This document shows positions 1-8,085 of a DNA stretch of 64,000 nucleotides, piece after piece (the first letter of the stretch is position 1; each line of letters opens with the position of its first letter). The position numbers and the translations under genes were made by a program. Source of the DNA: Tepidicaulis sp002389665 (GTDB lineage: Bacteria; Pseudomonadota; Alphaproteobacteria; Parvibaculales; Parvibaculaceae); the NCBI RefSeq assembly GCF_965222285.1, contig NZ_OZ244942.1, positions 1,364,001 to 1,428,000 of the forward strand, read 5' to 3'. The notes under the pieces are model-generated. The model did no database searches, was not told the origin of the DNA, and was given only the letters and a program-made list of their open reading frames with translations.

Positions 1-27
1 CGCCTTTGTTAACCATGAGGCATCAAA

Positions 28-2613
28 TTGTTCGTAAAATTGCGCCAATCTCTCTCCCGCATGGGCGAGAGCATGGTAAAGCACTATAGTGATCGGCAAC
101 GGCGCCGCGCGGCCCGCAAAGAGGGGAACGCGCGGAAGGGGGCTAGGCGTACACGCATGCTAAGAGTTTTCGCGGTTTTGAGTGCCACAGCGCTGGTGCT
201 GCTTGTCGGCGGCGCCCTGGCGGGGGTCTATATGATCTGGCGGTTGTCGAACGACCTGCCCGATTACGATCATCTGGCCCGCTACGAGCCGCCTGTGATG
301 ACCCGTGTGCATGCCGGTGACGGGGGCCTGATCGCCGAATATGCCCGCGAGCGCCGTCTTTATGTGCCGATCGAGGCCATTCCGCCCCACGTGATCAACG
401 CGTTCCTGGCCGCCGAGGACAAGAATTTCTATCAGCATGACGGCATCGACGCCCAGGGCGTGATGCGTGCGGTGCTGACCAATATCGGCAATATCATCAA
501 TGACCGCCGCCTGCAGGGCGCCTCGACCATCACGCAGCAGGTAGCGAAGAACTTTCTCCTCAGCTCCGATGTCACCGTCGAGCGCAAGCTGAAAGAAGCG
601 CTGCTTGCCCTGCGGATCGAGGAAGCTTTCTCCAAGCAGCAGATCCTCGAGCTTTATCTCAATGAGATTTATCTCGGCCTCGGCTCTTACGGCGTGGCAG
701 CTGCCGCCTTGAACTATTTTGGTAAGTCACTGGACCAACTCACTGTTGCAGAAGCAGCTTATCTGGCTGCGCTGCCCAAAGCGCCGAACAATTATCACCC
801 CTTCCGCCAGCGCGAGCGCGCCATTGCCCGGCGCAACTGGGTGATCGGCCGGATGGAAGAAAACGGTTTCGTGACCTCCTTTGAGGCCTCCGAAGCGCGG
901 GGCGAGGATCTGGTGGTGACGCCGCGGCCCTTCGGCGCGCAGCTTGTCGATGCGAATTTCTTCGTCGAGGAAGTGCGCCGTGAGCTTTACGACCGTTACG
1001 GCGAAGAGCGTCTTTATGAAGGCGGGCTTTCCGTGCGCACGACGCTCGATCCCGAGCTGCAGGCCGCGGCCCGCAAGGCGCTGCGCGAGGGGCTTGTCGC
1101 CTATGACCGCCGCCATGGCTGGCGCGGCCCGGTGGGCAAGCTGGAGCCGGGTGAAAACTGGCACAAAGCGCTTTCCGAGATCGAACTGGCGGGTGATATC
1201 GCCCCCTGGACCCTTGCCGCCGTTGTGGGGCTGAACGAGAAAAGCGTCAAGATCGGCCTGCGCCCGGAAAAACTGATTTCCGGCTCCTTCTCCGAAGACG
1301 TCGTGACCGGCACCATTCCGCTCAGCGAAATGAAATGGGCGCGCGAATATAAGAGCGAAAACGCGCTGGGACCTGAAGTAGGCAAGCCTGCCGATGTGCT
1401 TTCCGTGGGCGACATCGTCTTTGTCGAGCCGCTGGACGGCGAAGAAGGCAAATATGTGCTGCGCCAGGTCCCGAAGGTAAACGGCGCGGTGGTTGCGCTC
1501 GACCCGCATACGGGCCGTATCCTGGCGATGGAAGGCGGCTTCAGTTTCGAGCTTTCCGAGTTCAACCGCGCTGTGCAGGCCAAGCGCCAGCCGGGCTCCT
1601 CTTTCAAGCCCTTCGTCTATGCCGCGGCCCTCGATTCCGGCTTTACGCCCTCGAGCCTCATTCTCGATGCGCCTTTCGTGATGGATCAGGGGCCGGGCCT
1701 TGCGCTCTGGAAGCCGGAAAACTACGGCAACCGCTTCTATGGTCCCTCTACCTTGCGCCTTGGTATCGAAAAGTCCCGGAACGTCATGACCGTGCGCCTC
1801 GCGCAGAATATCGGCATGGACAAGGTGGTGGATTATGCCGAGCGCTTCGGCGTGACGGATAATATGCCGCCGGTGCTTTCCATGGCGCTCGGGGCGGGCG
1901 AAACCACGCTTCTCGATATGACCACGGCCTATGCGATGCTGGTCAATGGCGGCAAGCAGATTGAGCCCACATTGGTCGACCGTATTCAGGACCGCTGGGG
2001 CCGCACAATTTACCGCCATGAAAAGAAGGTTTGCGAGAAATGCGATGCGCAGGAATGGAAGGGCCAGGAGCCGCCGGAACTGCCCGATCTGCGCGAGCAG
2101 GTGATTTCCCCGCAAACCGCCTATCAGGTCGTCTCGATGCTCGAAGGCGTGGTGCAGCGGGGCACGGGCCGCACGGTTGCCTCCGTCGGCGTGCCGCTGG
2201 CGGGCAAGACCGGCACCACCAATGACGAGCGCGATGCTTGGTTCGTGGGTTTTTCCCCGAACCTCGCCGTCGGCGTCTTTGTCGGTTTCGATGAGCCCAA
2301 GCCCATGGGCAAGGGGGAAACGGGCGGCGGTGTTGCGGCGCCCATCTTCCGGGATTTCATGCAGGCGGCCATCGGCGATGAGCCGGGCGTGCCGTTCCGT
2401 ATTCCTTCGGGCGTCAATCTCGTGCGTGTCAATGCCAAGACCGGGCAGATTGCCCAGCCGGGCGACGACAACGTGATTCTGGAAGCCTTCCGTGACGGCA
2501 CCGAGCCCTCCCAGCCTGAAGCTGCGCCTTACAGCGCGATCGGCGGCGAGGGCGTTTACACCGAAGGCCAGCCCGATGTGTCGCTTGGCGCAGGAACGGG
2601 CGGGCTCTACTAG
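28..2613 (+). CDS. mrcA: Penicillin-binding protein 1A (bifunctional transglycosylase/transpeptidase)
   Basis: Class A PBP that polymerises and cross-links peptidoglycan at the inner membrane, facing the periplasm. A basic cytoplasmic N-terminus (about 1-44) precedes one transmembrane helix (about 45-72). The GT51 motif EDKNFYQHDG lies at 130-139 and QGASTITQQVAKN follows. In the transpeptidase domain the SxxK motif is SSFK (in RQPGSSFKPF), SxN is SRN and the KTG box is KTGTTNDE. Length 861 aa is normal for the family. The start is uncertain: TTG at 28 has a weak GAGG upstream, and in-frame ATGs lie at 61 and 73. prfB follows about 120 bp downstream on the same strand, an arrangement common in alphaproteobacteria. 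Family assignment is secure. Confidence 0.95.
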   Translation: MFVKLRQSLSRMGESMVKHYSDRQRRRAARKEGNARKGARRTRMLRVFAVLSATALVLLVGGALAGVYMIWRLSNDLPDYDHLARYEPPVMTRVHAGDGGLIAEYARERRLYVPIEAIPPHVINAFLAAEDKNFYQHDGIDAQGVMRAVLTNIGNIINDRRLQGASTITQQVAKNFLLSSDVTVERKLKEALLALRIEEAFSKQQILELYLNEIYLGLGSYGVAAAALNYFGKSLDQLTVAEAAYLAALPKAPNNYHPFRQRERAIARRNWVIGRMEENGFVTSFEASEARGEDLVVTPRPFGAQLVDANFFVEEVRRELYDRYGEERLYEGGLSVRTTLDPELQAAARKALREGLVAYDRRHGWRGPVGKLEPGENWHKALSEIELAGDIAPWTLAAVVGLNEKSVKIGLRPEKLISGSFSEDVVTGTIPLSEMKWAREYKSENALGPEVGKPADVLSVGDIVFVEPLDGEEGKYVLRQVPKVNGAVVALDPHTGRILAMEGGFSFELSEFNRAVQAKRQPGSSFKPFVYAAALDSGFTPSSLILDAPFVMDQGPGLALWKPENYGNRFYGPSTLRLGIEKSRNVMTVRLAQNIGMDKVVDYAERFGVTDNMPPVLSMALGAGETTLLDMTTAYAMLVNGGKQIEPTLVDRIQDRWGRTIYRHEKKVCEKCDAQEWKGQEPPELPDLREQVISPQTAYQVVSMLEGVVQRGTGRTVASVGVPLAGKTGTTNDERDAWFVGFSPNLAVGVFVGFDEPKPMGKGETGGGVAAPIFRDFMQAAIGDEPGVPFRIPSGVNLVRVNAKTGQIAQPGDDNVILEAFRDGTEPSQPEAAPYSAIGGEGVYTEGQPDVSLGAGTGGLY

Positions 2614-2730
2614 AAACGGGGCTCCCGTCTTTACAGGCTGCGGGCTTATGCCTATGGTCCGCCCTCGCCGGGACATCTCCGGCTTCATCCCGAAACGTAT
2701 CCACCGTTCGGAAAGCTTGAGGAGACACGC

Positions 2731-3862
2731 ATGCGTGCGGAAATCCAAGTGGTCGTCGACGAGATTAAAAGCTCGCTGGCGCTGCTGAGGAGGCATCTTT
2801 GACTGGGATCGTGCCCAGCGCCGCCTCGACGAACTGAACGCCAAGGCCGAAGACCCCGATTTCTGGAACAACCCCACCGAAGCTCAGGCGCTGATGCGCG
2901 AGCGCACGCGCCTTGAGGAATCCATGAACGCCTATCTGGCGATCGAGCAGGATCTCAACGACAATACCGAGCTCATCGAAATGGGCGAGAGCGAGGGGGA
3001 CGATCAGGTCGTCAAAGACGCCGAAGCCGCTCTCATGGCGGCGCGCGATCTGGCCGCCAAGCGCGAGGTGGAAACGCTGCTTTCCGGGGAAGCGGACGGC
3101 AACGATACTTATCTCGAAGTTCATGCGGGCGCAGGCGGCACAGAAAGCCAGGATTGGGCAAGCATGCTGCTGCGCATGTATACCCGCTGGGCGGAAGCGC
3201 GCGGCTTCAAAGTCGAGCTTCTGGAGCGCCATGACGGGGATGAAGCGGGCATCAAATCCGCCACGCTGCTGATCAAGGGCCAGGACGCTTACGGCTGGGC
3301 GAAAACGGAATCCGGCGTGCACCGGCTGGTGCGTATTTCGCCTTACGATTCCAGTGCGCGCCGGCACACGAGCTTTGCCAGTGTCTGGGTCTTCCCGGTG
3401 ATCGACGATTCCATCGATATCGATATCAATGAAAGCGATTGCCGCATCGATACCTACCGGGCGAGCGGCGCGGGCGGTCAGCACGTCAACACGACGGACA
3501 GCGCCGTGCGCATCACCCACGTACCCACGGGCATTGTGGTGCAGTGTCAGAACGAACGCTCGCAGCACAAGAACCGGGCCGCCGCCTGGGACATGCTGCG
3601 CGCGCGCCTTTATGAGCTCGAGCTGCAAAAGCGCGAAGATGCGGCGAATGCGGAAGCTGCCTCGAAAACCGATATCGGCTGGGGCCACCAGATCCGCTCT
3701 TATGTGCTCCATCCCTATCAGATGGTGAAGGATTTGCGCACCGGGGTGGAAACCTCGAACACGCAAGGCATGCTCGACGGCGCGCTGCTCGACGAGTTCA
3801 TGGCCGCCGCGCTTGCCGCGCGGGTGCACGGCACGAGTTCCGAGGTGGAAGATATCGAGTAG
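2731..3862 (+). CDS. prfB: Peptide chain release factor 2, expressed by programmed +1 frameshift
   Basis: RF2 ends translation at UGA and UAA. The gene is in two frames: 2731-2799 encodes 23 residues from an ATG behind GAGGAG, then an in-frame TGA at 2800-2802, then frame +1 from GAC at 2801 to the stop at 3862. The total is 376 aa, the usual RF2 length; without the shift the N-terminal helical domain would be missing. The catalytic GGQ is at residues 248-250 (SGAGGQHVN). The codon-recognition tripeptide is SPY (203-205) rather than the E. coli SPF; I recall this as common in alphaproteobacteria. Residue 246 by E. coli numbering is Ala. It lies just downstream of mrcA. Confidence 0.96.
2788..2803 (+). 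promoter_or_regulatory. prfB programmed frameshift site
   Basis: AGGAGG (2788-2793), a one-codon spacer CAT, then CTT TGA C. Order and spacing match the known RF2 autoregulatory site: an internal Shine-Dalgarno, a slippery CUU, and a UGA followed by C. When RF2 is scarce the ribosome slips forward one base on CUU and continues as GAC TGG GAT. This is a direct reading of the sequence with a well-established mechanism. Confidence 0.96.
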
Positions 3863-3913
3863 GGCGGCTGTGAGCGTTTGACACCGCCGCCCTCAAGTCT
3901 CCCAGCCTGTTAC

Positions 3914-4024
3914 TGCTGCCATATGGACCCCGGGTCAAGCCCGGGGTGACAGCTTGTATGTGTTGAAAGGCAGCGCGCTTGCTTTATGGAACACATGTCA
4001 CCCCGGGCTTGACCCGGGGTCCAT
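3914..4024. repeat. Composite palindromic repeat, copy A
   Basis: Two GC-rich inverted arms, left 3923-3950 (starts ATGGACCCCGGGTCAAGCCC) and right 3997-4024 (ends GACCCGGGGTCCAT), flank a 46-bp core. Each arm itself folds (CCCCGGG-TCAAG-CCCGGGG type). Copy B at 5771-5882 has near-identical arms and the same outer flanks, but its core is the reverse complement of this one. It resembles REP/BIME elements. It follows prfB and may act as a bidirectional terminator for prfB and azoR. Confidence 0.85.
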
Positions 4025-4067
4025 GAAGCTTCCCAGTCCGGGCGGCGATGGCAGATGAAGCTGCAGC

Positions 4068-4754
4068 TTATTCCGCAGGCACACAGGCATCGTTCGTTCC
4101 GCGGGCCTGTGCAAACCGCCATGCCAAGGCGCGGGCCGCGTCTTTTGCGGCGATGATCGACCGTTCATGCCGCTCATCCTTGAACTCCTGATATTCGATG
4201 GCGACCGTATGGATGTTTGCGGTGCTGACGCCGAAATAATGCGCGCAGGCGGCAATTGCAGGGTCGAGTGCATTTAAGTGCGCCCGCGGCCCGCCAGGTT
4301 CAAAGCCGAACTCGCCGCGCGATGACAGCACGACCAGGTGTTTGTCCTTCAGGATCGGTTCGATCGGGAAATCGCCGCGCGCCAGATCGAACGAGAAGGT
4401 CCGGCCGATCCGCGCGATGTGATCGATCCAGCCTTTCAAGGCGGCAGGCATCCCGTAATTATACATCGGCGCTCCCATGACGATGATATCCGCAGCCGCG
4501 ACCTCATCGATCAGCGCATCGGAGAGGGCCAGCCGCTCGGCCATCCAGTCCTCGCGCGCTTCAGGCGGGGTAAAGGCTGCGTGGATAAAGCGGTGATCGA
4601 TGGCCGGCACCGGGTCTTGCCCGATATCGCGGGTAATCACCTTTGCGTCCGGATTGGCGTGCAACAATTCATTTGTGAAAAGCGCTGTCAGCATGCGCGT
4701 CAGGGAACGGTCTTGCTGCTGGGCGCTGGCGTCGATGCGAAGCAGGGTTGTCAT
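4068..4754 (-). CDS. azoR: FMN-dependent NADH-azoreductase family protein (AzoR/AcpD type)
   Basis: Flavodoxin-fold quinone/azo reductase using FMN and NADH. The start at 4754 (MTTLLRIDAS) is chosen because CAGGAGGAAACC sits directly upstream; an earlier ATG at 4790 lacks such a site. The product is 228 aa, close to the family's usual 200-230. The motif APMYNYGMPAALKGWIDH matches the AzoR FMN-binding loop, and SSRGEF is the second flavin loop. It is divergent from a LysR gene with a 121-bp shared control region, so that regulator probably controls it, perhaps in response to quinones or electrophiles (inference). The older name, acyl-carrier-protein phosphodiesterase, is a misnomer for this family. 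Confidence 0.88.
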   Translation of the reverse strand: MTTLLRIDASAQQQDRSLTRMLTALFTNELLHANPDAKVITRDIGQDPVPAIDHRFIHAAFTPPEAREDWMAERLALSDALIDEVAAADIIVMGAPMYNYGMPAALKGWIDHIARIGRTFSFDLARGDFPIEPILKDKHLVVLSSRGEFGFEPGGPRAHLNALDPAIAACAHYFGVSTANIHTVAIEYQEFKDERHERSIIAAKDAARALAWRFAQARGTNDACVPAE

Positions 4755-4875
4755 GGTTTCCTCCTGTGTGGGGTGATCTCTCCCCGTCACGCCAGGAGCT
4801 AGCAGCCATCGAAATTTTTGGCCAAAGCGAATATTTCAGGCCTATAGTGAATGAGATTCATCATGCGAGGCTGCC

Positions 4876-5754
4876 ATGCGCAAACTTCCCCCTCTGCATG
4901 CCTTGCGCGCCTTTGAGGCTGCGGCGCGGCATCTGCATTTTGCCCGTGCGGCAGACGAGCTCGGCCTGACGCCGACTGCGATCAGCCATCAGGTGCGGCA
5001 GCTGGAAGCGATCCTCGGGGTGGAGTTGTTTTGCCGTTTTCCGCGCCCCGTGCGGCTTTCTCCGGCAGGAGAAAAGCTGTTCCCGGTTCTGCGCACGGCG
5101 CTCGACCAGATTGCAGGCACAATCGACCAGTTGAGCGTTACCGCGCCCGGGGCACCGCTGCGCCTGTCGGTCACAATGGCCTTTGCCAGCCGCTGGCTGA
5201 TGCCGCGCCTGCCGCGGCTGCGCGAAGAAACGGGGCTCAACATTACGGTCGAGGCTGCCGACCTGCCAGCCGATCTGCATGCGTCGGATATCGACATGGC
5301 AATCCGCTATGCCGCCGAGCCCGATGGCCGGGCGGATTGGCACCGGCTCTTTGCCGACGCGATCATACCGGTTTGCGTGCCGGGTCTGATCAAGACGGCG
5401 CCGCCGCTCGCGCCGGATGAGGTTCTGTCGCTGCCCTTGCTGGAATACCGCTGGAAAACCGCCTCAAGCAACGCGCCGAGTTGGGGCCGCTGGCACGCCC
5501 ATGCCGGCGCCGCAGCACCGCTGCCTGCCGCGGCGCAGAGCTTTTCCGAAGAAATCCACGCGATCGATGCGGCGGTGTCCGGTCAGGGTGCCGCGCTCGC
5601 CTCGCAGCATCTTGTGGCGGATTTGCTGAAGGCGGGTGAGCTTGTGCAACTGTCCGATATTGCCTTGCCGGGCCTGACCTATTGGGCGGTGTTCCTGCCC
5701 ACTCATCCTCATAAGGATCGTCTGGAGCATCTGTTGGGTTGGCTCCGCGCTTAA
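4876..5754 (+). CDS. LysR-family transcriptional regulator (GcvA-like)
   Basis: 292 aa. The N-terminal winged helix-turn-helix (about 1-65) contains ALRAFEAAARHLHFARAA and LTPTAISHQVRQLE, the pattern of the GcvA/AmpR branch. The remainder is a periplasmic-binding-protein-like effector domain (about 90-290). It is transcribed divergently from azoR, the classic LysR arrangement, so the likely target is the azoR promoter and its own. The effector cannot be read from the sequence. The pair is flanked on both sides by related composite palindromes. Confidence 0.9.
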   Translation: MRKLPPLHALRAFEAAARHLHFARAADELGLTPTAISHQVRQLEAILGVELFCRFPRPVRLSPAGEKLFPVLRTALDQIAGTIDQLSVTAPGAPLRLSVTMAFASRWLMPRLPRLREETGLNITVEAADLPADLHASDIDMAIRYAAEPDGRADWHRLFADAIIPVCVPGLIKTAPPLAPDEVLSLPLLEYRWKTASSNAPSWGRWHAHAGAAAPLPAAAQSFSEEIHAIDAAVSGQGAALASQHLVADLLKAGELVQLSDIALPGLTYWAVFLPTHPHKDRLEHLLGWLRA

Positions 5755-5770
5755 ATCCCCGGTTCATTGG

Positions 5771-5882
5771 TGCTGCCATGTGGCCCCCGGGACAAGCCCG
5801 GGGTGACATGTGTTCGATAAAGCAAGCGTACTGCCTTTCAACGCATATAGGCTGTCACCCCGGGCTTGTCCCGGGGGCCATG
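5771..5882. repeat. Composite palindromic repeat, copy B (core inverted relative to copy A)
   Basis: The arms run GGCCCCCGGGACAAGCCC...GTGAC and GTCAC...GGGCTTGTCCCGGGGGCC around a 46-bp core. The core starts ATGTGTTCGATAAAGCAAGC and matches the reverse complement of copy A's core with about 6 mismatches. The sequences outside the arms (TGCTGCCAT before, CCATGMAGCYTC and GGCRGCGATG after) match copy A in direct orientation. It lies between the convergent LysR and bactofilin genes. Confidence 0.85.
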
Positions 5883-5930
5883 CAGCCTCGCGATCAGGGC
5901 AGCGATGCAGGATGAAGAAAAGCAGCCAAT

Positions 5931-5961
5931 AAAAAAGGGGCCCTCGAGGCCCCTTTATTTT
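5931..5961. terminator. Bidirectional intrinsic terminator after bactofilin
   Basis: AAAAAAGGGGCCCTCGAGGC followed by CCCTTTATTTT: a GC-rich hairpin flanked by A and T tracts, so it can stop transcription from both strands. It sits 20 bp beyond the stop of the minus-strand bactofilin gene. Confidence 0.85.
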
Positions 5962-5981
5962 CGTTGCTGGCAGCCTGCCGC

Positions 5982-6548
5982 TTATTGAGCGGCCGGGCGC
6001 TTCACCACCACATTGCCGTCTTTCACGACAACCGGGCTATCGCCGACTTTGCCCGAACCGTTGGCGGCCGATTTCTGCGCGGCAGCCGGTGCGGGCTGCG
6101 GGGCAGGGGCCGGCTGCGGGCGGGCCGCGCTCTGACTGCTGACCGGCGTGGTCTGCGCCAGCGGGTCGTCGGAATGGCGGCAATTGCCTTCGAAGAAGGC
6201 GCCCGTTTCCACGGCCAGCGCTTCGTGCAGAATGTCGCCTTCCACATGGCAGGTGGAGCAAAGCTGCACGCGGCGGCCACGGATGGAACCGACGATGCGG
6301 CCGCGCACGACCAGGTCGTCCGCCATGACTTCGCCGTGGATGGTGGCTTTTTCGCCAACGGTCAGCGAACCCGAGCGCACATCGCCATGCACGATGCCAT
6401 CAATCTGAATATCGCCGGAAGCAATCAGATTGCCCTGAACTTCCAGATCGGCCGAGATGATCGACGGCGCGGTGCGCGCGACGCTCCGCTTCGCCGGAAC
6501 CGGCGCGCTTGCGGATTGCTTCTCGTTACCCTTGCTGCGTGAAAACAT
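5982..6548 (-). CDS. Bactofilin (polymer-forming cytoskeletal protein)
   Basis: 188 aa with a short unstructured N-terminus (about 1-27). A central beta-helical bactofilin domain (about 28-125) shows repeats of the kind GDIQIDGIVHGDV, GEKATIHGEVMADDLVVRG and GSIRGRRVQL. The C-terminal tail is Pro/Ala-rich. Bactofilins self-assemble into membrane-associated filaments that place cell-wall enzymes. The start at 6548 (MFSRSK) has AGGCAGGG upstream and overlaps the end of the upstream M23 gene by 23 bp, implying translational coupling. The in-frame extension to 6686 lies inside the M23 gene and is unlikely. Bactofilin/M23 pairing is known from Caulobacter and Hyphomonas (BacA/LmdC) and Helicobacter (CcmA/Csd). 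Confidence 0.93.
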   Translation of the reverse strand: MFSRSKGNEKQSASAPVPAKRSVARTAPSIISADLEVQGNLIASGDIQIDGIVHGDVRSGSLTVGEKATIHGEVMADDLVVRGRIVGSIRGRRVQLCSTCHVEGDILHEALAVETGAFFEGNCRHSDDPLAQTTPVSSQSAARPQPAPAPQPAPAAAQKSAANGSGKVGDSPVVVKDGNVVVKRPAAQ

Positions 6549-7896
6549 ATCGCCCTGCCTCAATAAATTTGGAGGGGTCGCGGACTTTACCGTCGAACCA
6601 GACCTCATAGTGAACATGCGGACCCGTCGAGCGGCCCGTCGAGCCGACACGTCCAACCTTGTGCCGGAAGCCGACTTTCTGACCAACCTTCACATGGATG
6701 GACCGAAGATGAGCGTAACGCGTCTTCAGCCCATTTCCATGATCAATTTCGATCAGCCGGCCATATGCGCCATGGTGAGACGCGTATGTGACGATACCGG
6801 GGGCGGTGGAATAGACGGATGTCCCGCTGGGAGCCCCCATATCGACGCCAGAGTGATAGGCCAGTTTCCGCGTGAACGGGTCCACGCGGCGGCCAAAGTC
6901 ACTGGTAATTCTGTTGTGGTAGAGGGGGGAGCCGAGCGGCATTTTAGCAAGCGCTTCGTTGAGGCCGGAAAGACGGTCGAGATTGCGCGAAATCCGGTAG
7001 ACCTGGCGGCCGAACCCGGCTTCCTCCGCGCCGCCCGCAAGCTCGTCCCCTTCGGTCAGGGTCAAAAGCGGGCCGCCGGAAGCGGTGCCTTCATCGGCGT
7101 CGATGCGCGAGAGAATGTCTTCCGCATCCACCACTTCCGTCATGGAAATCACGGATTCGATTTCGCGGATCTGCCGGTCCGTCGTCTCTTCCATGGAATT
7201 GACGAAAGCCTGCTGGGCCCGGTCGAGGCCCTCAAGCCGCTCCTCGATGCCCATATCGGCAGCCGACGGCGCCGGGGTGGAGGAGAAAGCGAAAAGCGAG
7301 GCGAGGCCGAACGCATTATCCGTATCGCGGTGGCGCGTTTCGGACTGGTCGAGGCTGGCGTGATCGACACGGGAAAGGCGCGGGGCACCGGCGAGGTCCG
7401 TTGCCGCCATCAGCACCTTGTTGGTGCGGCCCTTCTCCGAGCCTTCCGCATTGGTCTGCGCGAAACGCACGCGCATGGACTGCATCTGTTTGCTCGCCGC
7501 TTCGCGCTGCGCCAGGATTTCGGAAATCTGATTGTGCTTGTTTTCAAGCTCTTTGGTCGTTGCCAGGAAACGTTCCTGTGCGAGAACCAGCTGTCCGTTC
7601 AGATCGTCATAGGCCGACTGCATCTGCGCCACACGCTCTTCATAAGCGGCCTGCATGCGCACATATTTGCGGTCCTTCGACGCGATGATCTGCTCTTTGA
7701 AGACCACGTTCACGGATGTGAAGGCGACCCAAGAGAAAAAGCAAAGCGCGACGGCGCTCAGCCCGAGCTGGGTGAGCGGCGAAAGCGAAATGAACTGCAC
7801 TTGACCGTGGCTGCGCAGGTAGATCTGTCGCTCGGTATAGAACCGGGACCAGAAATTGCTAAGCCGATCAAGCCAATGGCCAGAGCTGTGGAGCAT
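6526..7896 (-). CDS. Membrane-anchored M23 (LytM) zinc endopeptidase, LmdC-like
   Basis: 456 aa. A cytoplasmic N-terminus of about 45 residues precedes one transmembrane helix (LTQLGLSAVALCFFSWVAFT). A long, probably coiled-coil, periplasmic region follows, then a C-terminal M23 domain. The zinc ligands are intact: His348 and Asp352 (HSGVD) and His429 in HVH, so it should be a working peptidoglycan DD-endopeptidase rather than an activator such as EnvC. It is the first gene of a two-gene operon with bactofilin, which probably localises it. A CtrA-type box lies 19 bp upstream of the start codon, suggesting cell-cycle control. Confidence 0.93.
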   Translation of the reverse strand: MLHSSGHWLDRLSNFWSRFYTERQIYLRSHGQVQFISLSPLTQLGLSAVALCFFSWVAFTSVNVVFKEQIIASKDRKYVRMQAAYEERVAQMQSAYDDLNGQLVLAQERFLATTKELENKHNQISEILAQREAASKQMQSMRVRFAQTNAEGSEKGRTNKVLMAATDLAGAPRLSRVDHASLDQSETRHRDTDNAFGLASLFAFSSTPAPSAADMGIEERLEGLDRAQQAFVNSMEETTDRQIREIESVISMTEVVDAEDILSRIDADEGTASGGPLLTLTEGDELAGGAEEAGFGRQVYRISRNLDRLSGLNEALAKMPLGSPLYHNRITSDFGRRVDPFTRKLAYHSGVDMGAPSGTSVYSTAPGIVTYASHHGAYGRLIEIDHGNGLKTRYAHLRSIHVKVGQKVGFRHKVGRVGSTGRSTGPHVHYEVWFDGKVRDPSKFIEAGRYVFTQQG

Positions 7897-7914
7897 ACCC
7901 CTCAGAAACCCCCG

Positions 7915-7929
7915 TTAACCCCCTGTTAA
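7915..7929. promoter_or_regulatory. CtrA-type binding box upstream of the M23-bactofilin operon
   Basis: TTAA at 7915-7918, seven bases, TTAA at 7926-7929 (TTAACCCCCTGTTAA), matching the alphaproteobacterial CtrA consensus TTAA-N7-TTAA. A looser pair (TTAA-N9-TTAA) follows within 7978-7996. The site is directly before the M23 start codon. Regulation by CtrA is inferred from the match only. Confidence 0.6.
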
Positions 7930-8085
7930 GGGGTCTGATTTCATCTCAATCCGTCGCCAATTTCAACAGGAACGAGTTAACATATCGTGTTAACCCTAAC
8001 AAACTGACGACAGTTTCCGTTTTTCGCGCGCGCGGGCCCGGTTTTGCGCCATTTTACCCGCCAATTTTTACCGCCCGGTGACGGC

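Noticed and set aside
727..2877. 716-codon open frame antisense to mrcA
   Set aside because: GC-rich codon usage leaves the opposite strand open; the translation has no recognisable domain and is rich in His/Arg, while mrcA has complete motifs.
2731..2894. prfB as a frameshifted pseudogene or sequencing error
   Set aside because: The exact AGGAGG-N3-CTTTGAC cassette marks programmed frameshifting, and the rest of RF2 is intact.
3914..4024. CRISPR-like array
   Set aside because: Only paired inverted arms around one core; no regularly spaced direct repeats with unique spacers anywhere in the window.
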